64,000 nt of DNA from EB88 sp965199135. Lineage in GTDB: Bacteria; Acidobacteriota; Terriglobia; Terriglobales; Acidobacteriaceae. Where the stretch lies: the NCBI GenBank assembly GCA_965199135.1, contig OZ240685.1:868001-932000 (forward strand), read 5' to 3'. The position numbers and the translations under genes are program-made. The notes under the pieces were generated by a model. That model did not search any database and was not told the DNA's origin. It was given only the letters and a program-made list of their open reading frames with translations. This document shows positions 1 through 6,886 of this stretch, in pieces (within the stretch, counting starts at the first letter, position 1; each line of letters starts with the position of its first letter).

Positions 1-738
1 CGTGGCAAGAGCAAGGCTCTGATTGGCCACGACCAACGGAGTTCCTGAGCCGGTTGTGATGGTGTCTCCATCTGCGCTTGTTGTGACCGCGACATTGGTA
101 AAGGTGGAGAGCTGCTGCTCAAGCTCTGACCGCTGATCCTCGAGGGTGCTGGTGCCCGACGCAGCATGGCCGGCGCTCGTTATCTGCGCGTTCAGCGAAG
201 CGATCTGGCTGGAGAGTTGATTGATCTGGGCGACGTCGCCCGAGATCTGCGTGTTCAACCCGGTCTGTGCTGAGGTGAGCCCACTGCTGGTGCTTTGAAA
301 CGCCTGCACCAGGTCCTGGGCATTGCCGATCACCGTCTGTCGATCGGCTGTATTTGAGGGGTCCGCCGAGAGTGCCGAGAGGCTGCTGAAGAAGGTAGAG
401 AGCGCATCCCCGACGGTGCCACTCGCCGTCGAAAAGTAGGTCTGCACACCGGTCAGTACGTTGCTGGCAGCCGAGGCCGCTGACTGCGCCGAGGTCTGTT
501 GCTGGGTGATCAGGCTGATCAGTTGATCTCGCACGCTGGTGACCGAGGTCGCATCAACCCCATCGCCCACCTCCACTCCGTCGAACGAGCTGGTAGCAGC
601 AGCGGCGAGGTTGACCACCTCGCGACTGTAGCCCGGAGTGTTGGCGTTTGCGATGTTGTTGTTGATCGTTGCGATCGCGACTTCCTGAGCATTCAGCGCC
701 CCGGCCGCGACTGCAAGTGCTCCATTCAGTCCACCCAT
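1..738 (-). CDS. flgK: Flagellar hook-associated protein 1 FlgK (N-terminal part; gene continues past the window edge)
   Basis: The reading frame is open from an ATG at 738 to the edge of the window, so only the first 246 or so residues are present. The N-terminus (MGGLNGALAVAAGALNAQE, then INNNIANANTPGYSR) is the conserved rod/hook/HAP motif shared by FlgK, FlgE, FlgF and FlgG. The following Ala/Ser/Thr/Gln-rich coiled-coil stretch (LISLITQQQTSAQSAASNVL) is typical of FlgK rather than FlgE. FlgK forms the first junction ring between hook and filament and is exported by the flagellar type III apparatus with FlgN as chaperone. A good ribosome binding site (AAGGAG, complement of 746-751) supports the start. 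It lies last in the flgM-flgN-flgK group, so transcription from the sigma-28-like site upstream of flgM is likely. Confidence 0.95.
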   Translation of the reverse strand, partial: MGGLNGALAVAAGALNAQEVAIATINNNIANANTPGYSREVVNLAAAATSSFDGVEVGDGVDATSVTSVRDQLISLITQQQTSAQSAASAASNVLTGVQTYFSTASGTVGDALSTFFSSLSALSADPSNTADRQTVIGNAQDLVQAFQSTSSGLTSAQTGLNTQISGDVAQINQLSSQIASLNAQITSAGHAASGTSTLEDQRSELEQQLSTFTNVAVTTSADGDTITTGSGTPLVVANQSLALAT

Positions 739-751
739 GACTTGTCTCCTT

Positions 752-1222
752 CTATCCGCGACACGAAAACGCACCGGGCGGCATCGGACTCTCTCCGAAC
801 GATCCAGCCTGTGATTGATGCAAGCTTTGCAGCATACCCACGGTCCGCATGGCATGGCTGAGCAGCGCACTGTACTGATCTACTGCGCTGTGGAGGCGCT
901 CTGCAGCAGGACTGCAGTTCCCGTGCCGGGTGTCCTGGCCTGCTTCGTCCTCACTTGCCGCCAGGCGCTCGGCAAGCGCGGCACACATTGTTTGCTGACG
1001 CGCGATACTTTGCTGAATCGCCAGGAGGTCATTTGCGGCGATGGCGTCTGCTCCCCGGGCGAGCTCAGCCGTCAATGCGTCGAGACACCCACCCGTGGAG
1101 CTTGCCTCGGGCGCACACGCCGGCGCCTCGTAAGATGGCCTTTTGAGGGGCGTTTCGCCGTTCCCTGACCTGGCGGAAGCATCGCAGCGACCACTTTTCC
1201 TGCCCCGCCCTCTCTCCTTCAC
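752..1222 (-). CDS. flgN: FlgN-like flagellar export chaperone
   Basis: Probable chaperone for hook-associated proteins, named mainly from its position between flgM and flgK and its fold pattern. The body is an Ala/Gln/Leu-rich helical protein with a FlgN-like helix (LLAIQQSIARQQTMCAALAE) and a second helix around YSALLSHAMRTVGML. Sequence conservation in this family is weak. The frame is open up to an ATG at 1282, but that start would overlap flgM by over 50 bases. A GTG at 1222, eight bases after the flgM stop, gives about 156 residues, close to the usual FlgN length, so I use it; the start remains uncertain. The protein presumably acts in the cytoplasm, holding FlgK/FlgL for delivery to the export gate. 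Confidence 0.7.
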   Translation of the reverse strand: MKERGRGRKSGRCDASARSGNGETPLKRPSYEAPACAPEASSTGGCLDALTAELARGADAIAANDLLAIQQSIARQQTMCAALAERLAASEDEAGQDTRHGNCSPAAERLHSAVDQYSALLSHAMRTVGMLQSLHQSQAGSFGESPMPPGAFSCRG

Positions 1223-1229
1223 CGCGGCC

Positions 1230-1511
1230 CTACTTTCCCTGTCCCAGGATCGCGTCCGCAACAGCAGACGGGTCAACGGCATACTCGCCGCGAGAGACTG
1301 CCTGCCGCAGCGCGTCTACTTTCGCGGCCCGCGCATCGCCCCCCGATAATGCCTGCGCAGTCAGTGCTGCTGCAGTGCTATCCCCTGAAGAGAACGTGGT
1401 ACGGTCTTCCAGTGTGGGTGCTCCCGCAGTGATTTTCACTGCCGGCCGGGCTTCCCCATCGCCCGGCGCAGGCGGTACTTCGGCGACTCCCAGAAAGTCG
1501 ATCTTCATCAT
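1230..1511 (-). CDS. flgM: Anti-sigma-28 factor FlgM
   Basis: A 93-residue protein with the FlgM layout: a disordered Pro/Ala/Gly-rich N-terminal half and a C-terminal helical part (RAAKVDALRQAVSRGEYAVD then PSAVADAILG) that in the family binds and inhibits FliA. VDALRQAVSRGEYAVDP is very close to the FlgM consensus around its sigma-binding helices. FlgM is secreted through the completed hook-basal body, releasing FliA to express late genes. Two adjacent ATG codons occur (1511 and 1508); the GGAG of the upstream GAGGAGCC motif is better spaced for the second. It is followed closely by flgN and flgK. A sigma-28-like promoter lies just upstream, implying feedback regulation. Confidence 0.93.
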   Translation of the reverse strand: MMKIDFLGVAEVPPAPGDGEARPAVKITAGAPTLEDRTTFSSGDSTAAALTAQALSGGDARAAKVDALRQAVSRGEYAVDPSAVADAILGQGK

Positions 1512-1533
1512 GGCTCCTCAGCGGACAGGTGCC

Positions 1534-1561
1534 ATATCGGCACACTGGTCCTTCCTGTTCA
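1534..1561 (-). promoter_or_regulatory. Candidate sigma-28 (FliA) promoter of flgM-flgN-flgK
   Basis: Reading the minus strand, TGAAC (1561-1557) is followed by 15 bases and GCCGATAT (1541-1534). The classical FliA consensus is TAAA-N15-GCCGATAA, so the -10 matches 7 of 8. The same TGAAC-N15-GCCGATA arrangement occurs upstream of motA, which argues against chance. The predicted start lies about 20 bases upstream of the flgM ATG. This is a motif match only; no transcript data are available. Confidence 0.7.
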
Positions 1562-1580
1562 GCCTATCGTCGACTTTTCC

Positions 1581-1961
1581 TCATTTCTGTAGCAATTTCG
1601 ATCCTTCGGCAGACTTCGCCGCCAGATGCTGCGTGATCATGCGCGCGATTCCCATACCACCGGACGAGGCAATCGTTCCAGCCAGCTGCTGCATCGCGAG
1701 GCTCATGTACTGATCCCCACCGCCCCCGTCGCCGTCGTCATCGTCCTCGCTGGGCCCTCCAGGGGCGGCGGCAAAGCTTTTCTCCGCTCCCTGGAGCCAG
1801 GTTCCCAACAAGATCGATTCGAAATCCCGACCAGCCTTTTGAATCCTTGCCTGCTCTCCTGAGCCCGCGTCCCGCGTGGCCTGGTGCAGCAGCAGGTCAT
1901 CGTGGGCCGCAGCGGCACGGCCCTGCGCGTTTCCGTTTGCTCCGATGCTTCCGCCATCCAT
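1581..1961 (-). CDS. flgJ: Rod-binding protein FlgJ, single-domain (no muramidase)
   Basis: A 126-residue protein matching only the N-terminal rod-binding half of enterobacterial FlgJ. The diagnostic parts are ARIQKAGRDFESILLGTWLQ (family: KxAxxFEsmflxxml) and GGDQYMSLAMQQLAGTIAS followed by GGMGIARMITQHL. An acidic/Gly tract (SEDDDDGDGGGG) separates the two helices. It acts as the rod cap or scaffold in the periplasm. No C-terminal peptidoglycan hydrolase domain is present, which is common outside gammaproteobacteria, so a separate lytic enzyme must open the wall. The start lies three bases after the flgI stop, so it is the last gene of the flgF-flgG-flgA-flgH-flgI-flgJ unit. Confidence 0.88.
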   Translation of the reverse strand: MDGGSIGANGNAQGRAAAAHDDLLLHQATRDAGSGEQARIQKAGRDFESILLGTWLQGAEKSFAAAPGGPSEDDDDGDGGGGDQYMSLAMQQLAGTIASSGGMGIARMITQHLAAKSAEGSKLLQK

Positions 1962-1963
1962 CG

Positions 1964-3082
1964 TCAGATCACCTCAAGATCGGCCTGGAGGCCGCCGGCT
2001 GCCTTGATGGCCTGCAGGATCGACACGATGTCATGCGATGTCGCTCCGATCGCGTGCAGGCCGCGGATCAGCTCATTCACGTCGGCCCCGTTGTCGAGGC
2101 GTATCGATTGCGCGGGCGCATCCTTGACGGCCAGCGTGGTTTCTGGAACCACTGCGGTCGTGCCGCTGCTGAGGGCGTTTGGCTGGGAGACAGCGAGCGT
2201 GGTCGCGACTTCGACGGTCAGGCTGCCATGGAGAACGGAGACAGGCGAGAGCTTCACGTCGCCGCCCAGCACGATGGTTCCTGTGCGTTCATTGACCACC
2301 ACCCGGGCGGGCTCGTGGAAGGAGATACGGAGATTCTGCACGCGGGAGAGCAAGAGCGGTACCGAGGCTTCCCGCGACTTGTCCACATCGATTGCGATCC
2401 GGCGCGCATCGACTGCTATGGCTGCCGAAACGCCGAGACTCTGGTTGATGGCCTCCGCGGCGTCGCGGGCGGCGGTAAAATCCTCATTGCGCAGCAGCAG
2501 CGAGATCGTGTGCAGCTGGGTGAGATCGAGCGAGGCCCCACGCTCCAGGATCGCGCCATTCGGAATGCGGGCGGTCGTGGGCAGGTTGACCTGGCGCACG
2601 TTGCCGGCAGCGCCCTCGCTGTAGCCACCAAGCACGATCGGGCCCTGGGCTTCGGCGTAGACCTGCCCGTCAGTGCCGCGTAGCGCAGTGAGCAGCAACA
2701 CGCCACCCTCGAGACTCTTGGCGTCCCCGACCGAGGAGACGGTGAGATCGATTTTCATACCGGGGCGGCTGAAGGGCGGCAGCGTCGCGGTCACAAAGAC
2801 AGCGGCAACATTCTTGACCACCACCTGGGCCGGGTTGATCTGGACGCCCATGCGCAGCATGGCATTGGCGAGCGTCTGCACAGTAAAGAAGGTCTGCTGC
2901 CGGTCGCCGGTGCCGTGCAGGCCCGCGATCAGGCCAAAACCAACGAGCTGGTTATCACGCACACCCTCCACATCGGTGACATCGCGCAAGAGCACGGTGC
3001 GGTCAACCGGCGCAGCCTGGGCGAGTGTACCTGCGAGCAGCAGCAGTGCGGTAAGTGCGTGTTGGAAGTAGAAGGGGCGCAT
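1964..3082 (-). CDS. flgI: Flagellar P-ring protein FlgI
   Basis: About 372 residues with a signal peptide (MRPFYFQHALTALLLLAGTLAQA). The mature start APVDRTVLLRDVTDVEGVRDNQLVGFGLIAGL matches the FlgI family consensus (IKDIaxxxGvRxNqLvGyGLVvGLxGTGD), and GLHGTGDRQQ follows. FlgI is secreted to the periplasm and assembles the P ring around the rod, helped by FlgA. The frame can be extended four codons to a TTG at 3094, but the ATG at 3082 sits one base after the flgH TGA and gives a normal signal peptide, so I prefer it. Translation is probably coupled to flgH since no strong ribosome binding site is visible. Confidence 0.97.
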   Translation of the reverse strand: MRPFYFQHALTALLLLAGTLAQAAPVDRTVLLRDVTDVEGVRDNQLVGFGLIAGLHGTGDRQQTFFTVQTLANAMLRMGVQINPAQVVVKNVAAVFVTATLPPFSRPGMKIDLTVSSVGDAKSLEGGVLLLTALRGTDGQVYAEAQGPIVLGGYSEGAAGNVRQVNLPTTARIPNGAILERGASLDLTQLHTISLLLRNEDFTAARDAAEAINQSLGVSAAIAVDARRIAIDVDKSREASVPLLLSRVQNLRISFHEPARVVVNERTGTIVLGGDVKLSPVSVLHGSLTVEVATTLAVSQPNALSSGTTAVVPETTLAVKDAPAQSIRLDNGADVNELIRGLHAIGATSHDIVSILQAIKAAGGLQADLEVI

Positions 3083-3083
3083 G

Positions 3084-3833
3084 TCAGAAACCAAAGAGCC
3101 AGAGCACGGCCCGGGTCAGTGGATTTGGGGAGCGAATGCTGTCCGAGATGATGCCCTTGCCCTTCATCTCGATCTCGAGGTTGGAGAGCGAGCTCGAGGA
3201 AACAGTATTTGCAGAGGAGATGTCGCCAGGCCGCGCGACGCCACGCACCACGACATTCTCGTGCTGGTTGTTCATGAAGATCTGCCGCTCCGCCTCGATG
3301 ACGAGATTGCCGTTCGGCAGCACGGCAACCACCTGCCCGGTCAGGCTCGTCGAAAAGGCGGTGTTCGATGCTGTCTGTCCCTGGCCCTTGAGCGTGGTAT
3401 TGCTGTTCGCATTCAGGAGCGGGTTGGTTCCGTGGGTCGGGATGCCGCCGGCGAGACCCGTGATCGCAGAGGCGGTCGTGAACTGGCGCTGGCTGTTGAC
3501 GCTGCCACTCTGCGCTGCGGTGGTCTGTACCGAAACCTGCACAACGACCAGGTCGTTCACGGTGTGCGCCTTGTAGTCCGGTGAAAGGTCCGCGAGCGCC
3601 GCGCCGGGCGTCCAGAGGCTCCCTAGCGTGTGCTGGTTCGAGGCCGGCACATTTGCTTCCTCAAGCCGCGCGATGTAGTTGGCGCGCAGCTGCGTGGTGT
3701 CCGGCCTGGCCGGCTGCAGCTTTTTGGGGAGCACCTTGGCGAGGTCACCGATCTCCTGCGCTTCCACGCGCACCCCGCCGCAGAACAGCAGGAGCGCGCA
3801 GAGAACGGTCACGCGTCTGAAGAGTGTGCGCAT
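3084..3833 (-). CDS. flgH: Flagellar L-ring lipoprotein-type protein FlgH
   Basis: About 249 residues with an N-terminal export signal (MRTLFRRVTVLCALLLFCGG). FlgH hallmarks are SLWTPGAALADLSPDYKAHTVNDLVVVQV (family: sl..dxkAxxvGDivtV.i) and GQVVAVLPNGNLVIEAERQI with VRGVARPGDIS at the C-terminal half. FlgH forms the outer-membrane L ring. In enterobacteria it is a lipoprotein; here a Cys at residue 18 within LLLFCGG could be a lipobox, though the context is imperfect. The ATG overlaps the flgA stop (TGATG); a GTG one codon upstream is also possible. The gene marks the organism as having an outer membrane. Confidence 0.96.
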   Translation of the reverse strand: MRTLFRRVTVLCALLLFCGGVRVEAQEIGDLAKVLPKKLQPARPDTTQLRANYIARLEEANVPASNQHTLGSLWTPGAALADLSPDYKAHTVNDLVVVQVSVQTTAAQSGSVNSQRQFTTASAITGLAGGIPTHGTNPLLNANSNTTLKGQGQTASNTAFSTSLTGQVVAVLPNGNLVIEAERQIFMNNQHENVVVRGVARPGDISSANTVSSSSLSNLEIEMKGKGIISDSIRSPNPLTRAVLWLFGF

Positions 3834-4369
3834 CACAGAGTGCCTCGCAGGGTGGTTGCATCGAGGACTGACGCTTCAAAGACCTGGCCGCGGCTGCTGA
3901 CGCGCACCCGGTCGCCGACATTGCCGCTCCCAAGCGTGGTGACGGTCAGGCGGAGGTGAAGCGCGCCGCTGTCGATCAGGAGCAGCGCACGCGCGCCGGA
4001 GCGCAGGATGGGCGTTGCTTCATGCGCTGCCCTGATCGCTGCTGGCCCTTTCGGGGTAGCAGGCACAGGCGCGCCGGAGGTTCCATCGATGGCCACGTAG
4101 AAGGGCATGCAGGCCCCAGGCTCGGCGCAGTGGAGACGCACGCGACTCTCCCCGGCACCATGCTCGACCGGGCCCGCGACCAGCAGGGGATCCGCGGAGT
4201 GGGCGCGTAGCGGGGCCAGCATGCGGATGCGGTCTCCTGCGAACTCCGGGTGCGCTGCAAGCACGGCATGCGCCGCCATCTCGCCCGTGATCGGGACCGA
4301 GGACGTGTCCGCAGAGGCGCCCAGAGCAAGCGCAGCTGCGAGGGGAAGCACAAACGGTAGCGGGATCAT
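3833..4369 (-). CDS. flgA: Flagellar P-ring assembly chaperone FlgA
   Basis: A 178-residue exported protein: signal peptide MIPLPFVLPLAAALALGASA, a poorly conserved middle, then the C-terminal SAF-like domain (AAHEATPILRSGARALLLID and LTVTTLGSGNVGDRVRVSS). The family pattern VkxgdxvxvxxxxgxxxixxxgxALxdGxxGdxVrVrN is recognisable, ending in ATTLRGTL. FlgA is a periplasmic chaperone needed for P-ring polymerisation of FlgI. A strong ribosome binding site (AAGGAG) precedes the ATG. It sits between flgG and flgH, an order common in many bacteria. Two Cys residues (LHCAEPGACM) could form a disulphide. Confidence 0.85.
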   Translation of the reverse strand: MIPLPFVLPLAAALALGASADTSSVPITGEMAAHAVLAAHPEFAGDRIRMLAPLRAHSADPLLVAGPVEHGAGESRVRLHCAEPGACMPFYVAIDGTSGAPVPATPKGPAAIRAAHEATPILRSGARALLLIDSGALHLRLTVTTLGSGNVGDRVRVSSRGQVFEASVLDATTLRGTL

Positions 4370-4393
4370 GCGGCTCCTTTCTGCTCGGCAGAG

Positions 4394-5185
4394 CTACTGC
4401 GAAAGCTGGTTGATCTGCTGCATCATCTCGTCGGCGGCCTTGACCACGCGGGAGTTCGACTCGTACCCGCGCTGCGCGACGATCATCTGCACGAACTGGT
4501 CGACGACGCTCACGTTGGACTGCTCGAGCATGCCCTGCTGAATGGTGCCAAGGCCGTCGGTGCCGCCGGGTGCGCCAACAACCGGATCGCCGGACGCCGT
4601 GGTCTGCAGGTAGATATTGTTTCCCGCGCTGTTCAGGCCGCCGGGATTGATAAACAAGGCGAGCTGGATCGATCCCACCTGCGCTGCCGCGGTCTGTCCG
4701 GGCTGGGTCACGGAAACGGTGCCGTCGCTGCCAACCGTGATAGCAGTGGCATTGGGAGGAATGGTGATTCCCGGCTGCAGCGGGTCGCCGTTCGGCGTGA
4801 CCACGTTGCCCTGCGCATCGAGCTGCAAGGAACCCGAACGGGTGTAGCCGGTCTGGCCATTGGGCAACAGGATCTGGAAAAAGCCCTGGCCCTGGATGGC
4901 GAGATCGAGCTGGTTGCCGGTGGTCGAGAGTTCGCCCTGCGTCTGGATGATTTCGGTCGATGTCGGCTTGGAGCCGAGACCGATCTGCAGACCCGAGGCC
5001 ACCGTGGTCTGCTGCGATGCGGCGGCGCCGGGCGAGATCTCGTTCTGATAGAGCAGGTCAGAGAACGCGACGGTGCGCTGCTGGAAACCCGCGGTGCTTG
5101 AGTTGGAAAGATTGTTCGCGATGGCGTCGAGGTTCATCTGCTGCGCGGTCATGCCGCTTGCTGCGGTGTACAAGGCACGGATCAT
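4394..5185 (-). CDS. flgG: Flagellar distal rod protein FlgG
   Basis: A 263-residue protein, the usual FlgG length. It starts with MIRALYTAASGMTAQQMNLD and IANNLSNSSTAGFQQ (rod/hook N-terminal motif), has the central FlgG signature (LGSKPTSTEIIQTQGELSTT, LDLAIQGQGFFQI) and ends with the C-terminal motif QQGMLEQSNVSVVDQFVQMI then AQRGYESNSRVV. FlgG makes the distal rod that crosses the peptidoglycan and outer-membrane rings and is exported by the flagellar type III system without a cleaved signal. A good AGGAG site precedes the ATG. It follows flgF by 38 bases in the same unit. Confidence 0.98.
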   Translation of the reverse strand: MIRALYTAASGMTAQQMNLDAIANNLSNSSTAGFQQRTVAFSDLLYQNEISPGAAASQQTTVASGLQIGLGSKPTSTEIIQTQGELSTTGNQLDLAIQGQGFFQILLPNGQTGYTRSGSLQLDAQGNVVTPNGDPLQPGITIPPNATAITVGSDGTVSVTQPGQTAAAQVGSIQLALFINPGGLNSAGNNIYLQTTASGDPVVGAPGGTDGLGTIQQGMLEQSNVSVVDQFVQMIVAQRGYESNSRVVKAADEMMQQINQLSQ

Positions 5186-5223
5186 CGGGGCATCTCCTGA
5201 GGGAAGGGTCGGGCGAACGTGGG

Positions 5224-5967
5224 TTAGCTTGCGACGTGCGGGATATCCTGCACGGCGGTCTTGTCGATCTCGGTATCGAACATGGAGAGAACGTGTCGCA
5301 TCGTCTCGGCAGAGCGCTGCGCGTCGATCAGCTGCACGACGCTTGTGACCGGGTTTACATTGGAGCTCTCGAGCATGCCCTGGTGCACGGTCGAGCCCGT
5401 GGACGTCTTCACGCTCCCCTGGGGCACGGTGTAGTTGTTGTTGCCGGCTGCGGCGGGTTGCGTGCCCGGGGCGAATTCAACCATCCGTAGCTTGCCGGCG
5501 ATCGCGCCGTTCGCGGAGATCGTGCCGTCCGGGCTGATCGAGAGCTGGCCTGGCGGCAGCTTGATCACGCCACCCTGCCCGAGCACGGCATCGCCATTCG
5601 AGGTGATGAGCTGGCCCTGCGGGGAGACCTGGAAGGCGCCGTTGCGTGTGTACTGGGTGCCGCCGGCTGTTGCCACGGCAAAATAGCCGGAGCCCTGGAT
5701 GGCAAAGTCCATGCTGTTCCCGGTTGAGCTGATCGCGCCCTGCTGCTGGTCCATGCGCGTTGAACCGAGCACGCCGTAGTTGTTGGTGACCTCGTTCAGT
5801 ACGGAGCCAAGCGGGTGCGTCGCTGAAGCAGCGAGCACCGAGCTGAACGAGCCGAGCCGGCCGCGAAAACCCGAGGTGCTGACGTTGGCCAGGTTGTCGG
5901 CGATTGCGTCGAGCGAGTCGGTGCGGGCCATCAGCCCCGCACATGCCGCGTACAGTCCACTATCCAT
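5224..5967 (-). CDS. flgF: Flagellar proximal rod protein FlgF
   Basis: About 247 residues beginning MDSGLYAACAGLMARTDSLD and IADNLANVSTSGFRG, with the shared rod/hook core (MDFAIQGSGYFAV, YTRNGAFQVSPQGQLI) and the C-terminal HQGMLESSNVNPVTSVVQLI motif. The short starting segment MDSGLY and paralogy to the neighbouring FlgG identify it as FlgF. The open frame runs upstream to 6438, but the conserved N-terminus and the GAGGAA ribosome binding site fix the ATG at 5967. It is the first gene of the flgF-flgG-flgA-flgH-flgI-flgJ unit and lies about 50 bases downstream of the predicted sigma-54 transcription start. Confidence 0.95.
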   Translation of the reverse strand: MDSGLYAACAGLMARTDSLDAIADNLANVSTSGFRGRLGSFSSVLAASATHPLGSVLNEVTNNYGVLGSTRMDQQQGAISSTGNSMDFAIQGSGYFAVATAGGTQYTRNGAFQVSPQGQLITSNGDAVLGQGGVIKLPPGQLSISPDGTISANGAIAGKLRMVEFAPGTQPAAAGNNNYTVPQGSVKTSTGSTVHQGMLESSNVNPVTSVVQLIDAQRSAETMRHVLSMFDTEIDKTAVQDIPHVAS

Positions 5968-6026
5968 TGCCTGTTCCTCGACCGGGGCTAGTGCACGAGG
6001 AGGTCCAATCCAAATGCGGCACTTTT

Positions 6027-6042
6027 TGCCTACTTTGTGCCT
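6027..6042 (-). promoter_or_regulatory. Candidate sigma-54 promoter of flgF operon
   Basis: On the minus strand the sequence AGGCACAAAGTAGGCA fits the -24/-12 pattern with exact GG-N10-GC spacing (consensus TGGCACG-N4-TTGCA). The -24 box GGCAC is perfect; the -12 box keeps GCA but has AG for TT. The predicted start is near 6016, giving a leader of about 50 bases to flgF. The locus encodes two sigma-54 activators, which supports function. This is a motif match only. Confidence 0.6.
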
Positions 6043-6127
6043 TCGAGGACTTCGGAAGCACATTCCGTGAGCGCGCGATGAGAAGGTCCTCCCACTCTTT
6101 CTAAGAAACGCTCGTGCGCGTGGCCCT

Positions 6128-6871
6128 TTAGTCGAGGGGTGAGACACACTCCCCCGCAGACTCAGGAGCAGGATTCGGGTCAGACCAGGCCTCGGCCATG
6201 GCGAGCAGCTCGGCCCATGGGGGTGCGACCGCATCCGGGGCCACCAGCAGCGTGCGGAGGTAGGCTGGCAGCCGCCAGTGCGCGGCAAGGCGGGTGCCCG
6301 AGCAAGCGGCCGCCAATCCGGGAACGGCGGCCCAGCGCAGAAGGTGCGGCAGCTGCGCCATGCGGTGCAGGAGGCCCGCGAGATAGGCTTCTTCCGGGCA
6401 GATCCCCTCGCCCCGCGAGGCGAGGAGCCAGCAGGCACAGGCGGCGAGCCGCCCCTGCTCCCAGAAGGCTACGAGCTCGGCCAGATGGGCGCTGTCGGCA
6501 GCCGCGCGCTCCACCGCGTCGGCGCAGACGGTCTCCATCCATACGTCTGTCCCGAGGCTGGCGAGGCAGTCTTCGAGTCGGGCCGGCACTTCACTCCCCG
6601 CTCCCATCTCTTCCCCGGCACGGCGGAAGATCTCAAGCGTGGCGCCCAGGTCATTGCGAATGATGCCGGCTGCAGCGGCGAGATCGACGGGGGCGTCCGA
6701 GGAGAGCAACAGCTCCAGTTGCAGGCGGGTCGCGAGCAAGGTGGGCAGTGCGGGAATCGGCAGCGCCCCGCCCAGCACTTCATGCGGCGCCGCGGATGCG
6801 GGGGCTGTCGTCGCGTGTCCGGGATTGGTGTGGGTGCTGTGCATGCCGTTAGTCCCGAACCCTATCGGCAT
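6128..6871 (-). CDS. HDOD-domain-like protein, last gene of the flagellar switch operon
   Basis: A 247-residue cytoplasmic protein with no membrane segment. The part starting about residue 38 (IPALPTLLATRLQLELLLSS, then LAAAAGIIRNDLGATLEIFR) follows the HDOD pattern LPxLPxxxxxLlxLxxxxxxxxxxlaxlIxxDpxLxxxlLr. The later YLAGLLHRMAQLPHLL resembles the HDOD/HD helix AxxAGLLHDIGxL with the metal-binding HD replaced by HR. HDOD proteins are non-catalytic signalling scaffolds often linked to c-di-GMP or chemotaxis. It starts 15 bases after the MshEN-like gene and ends the operon headed by fliN. The fold assignment is inferred from short motifs and the exact role is unknown. Confidence 0.6.
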   Translation of the reverse strand: MPIGFGTNGMHSTHTNPGHATTAPASAAPHEVLGGALPIPALPTLLATRLQLELLLSSDAPVDLAAAAGIIRNDLGATLEIFRRAGEEMGAGSEVPARLEDCLASLGTDVWMETVCADAVERAAADSAHLAELVAFWEQGRLAACACWLLASRGEGICPEEAYLAGLLHRMAQLPHLLRWAAVPGLAAACSGTRLAAHWRLPAYLRTLLVAPDAVAPPWAELLAMAEAWSDPNPAPESAGECVSPLD

Positions 6872-6886
6872 TGCGCCGCGGTGGTT

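Noticed and set aside
6862..6869. GCCGATAG on the minus strand, a sigma-28 -10-like box
   Set aside because: It is the start of the HDOD gene itself (ATGCCGATAGGG), so transcription would begin inside the coding sequence; the -35 spacing is also off.
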